Under the pieces are notes generated by a model. The model was given only the letters and a program-made list of their open reading frames with translations. It searched no databases and was not told where the DNA came from. Positions 63,984 through 64,000 of a stretch of DNA of 64,000 bases are shown piece after piece. This DNA is from Paracoccus gahaiensis (GTDB lineage Bacteria > Pseudomonadota > Alphaproteobacteria > Rhodobacterales > Rhodobacteraceae). Made by a program: the position numbers and the translations under genes. Each line of letters begins with the position of its first letter. Position 1 is the first letter of the stretch. Location of the stretch: positions 124,001 through 188,000 of the forward strand of contig NZ_SUNI01000004.1 in assembly GCF_005048225.1 (NCBI RefSeq), read 5' to 3'.

Positions 63984-64000
63984 TTCGGACGATTGAATTT

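Overview
The window is a gene-dense, very GC-rich piece of an alphaproteobacterial chromosome, most likely Rhodobacteraceae and close to Paracoccus or Rhodobacter. The support is: a CcrM-type GANTC methylase, the order mutY / DUF721 gene / dsbA, rpsO followed by pnp, a flagellar cluster of the kind seen in this family, Liv-type and TRAP transporters, many 1- or 4-base stop/start overlaps, and a GGGATATTT-type intergenic hairpin. No insertion sequence, prophage, CRISPR array or rRNA was seen. Genus assignment is inference.

Layout. 1-9.8 kb is mostly housekeeping: clpB (cut by the window edge), pyrF, a membrane protein, a Nudix hydrolase, an N-formylglutamate amidohydrolase, tRNA-Val(GAC), a 41-residue ribosomal protein L36, an anchored RTX-repeat protein, rpsO and pnp. 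9.9-16.6 kb holds two overlapping glycosyltransferase genes, a 1-Cys peroxiredoxin, an aldehyde dehydrogenase, and a soluble PAS hybrid histidine kinase with its OmpR-type regulator. 16.8-25.2 kb is a catabolic uptake operon: a long-chain-type acyl-CoA ligase, a five-gene Liv-type ABC transporter and a PaaK-like protein.

25.3-38.1 kb is a flagellar region. motB, flgE, flgK, flgL and flgI run rightward. flgB, flgC, fliE, fliQ, flgF, flgG, flgA, flgH and a fliL-like gene run leftward and end in a glycosyltransferase gene. fliI diverges from flgB. CtrA-like boxes lie upstream of flgE and between flgB and fliI. 38.2-41.2 kb has a Crp/Fnr regulator and a translationally coupled L,D-transpeptidase / extensin-like pair.

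41.3-53.3 kb is the most coherent metabolic unit: a TRAP transporter, an IclR regulator, and a complete beta-oxidation set (bifunctional hydratase/dehydrogenase, thiolase, a large and a small acyl-CoA dehydrogenase, thioesterase, crotonase, CoA ligase). Its content resembles the pim dicarboxylate operon of Rhodopseudomonas palustris. 53.3-64 kb has a GntR/HutC regulator opposite an Fsr-like MFS exporter, a GT90-like protein with a sulfotransferase-like N-terminus, allA, rnhB, ccrM (with an unusual cluster of GANTC sites at its start), a cytochrome b561, an AlkB-type hydroxylase, mutY, a DUF721/DciA-like gene and a DsbA-like thiol oxidoreductase.
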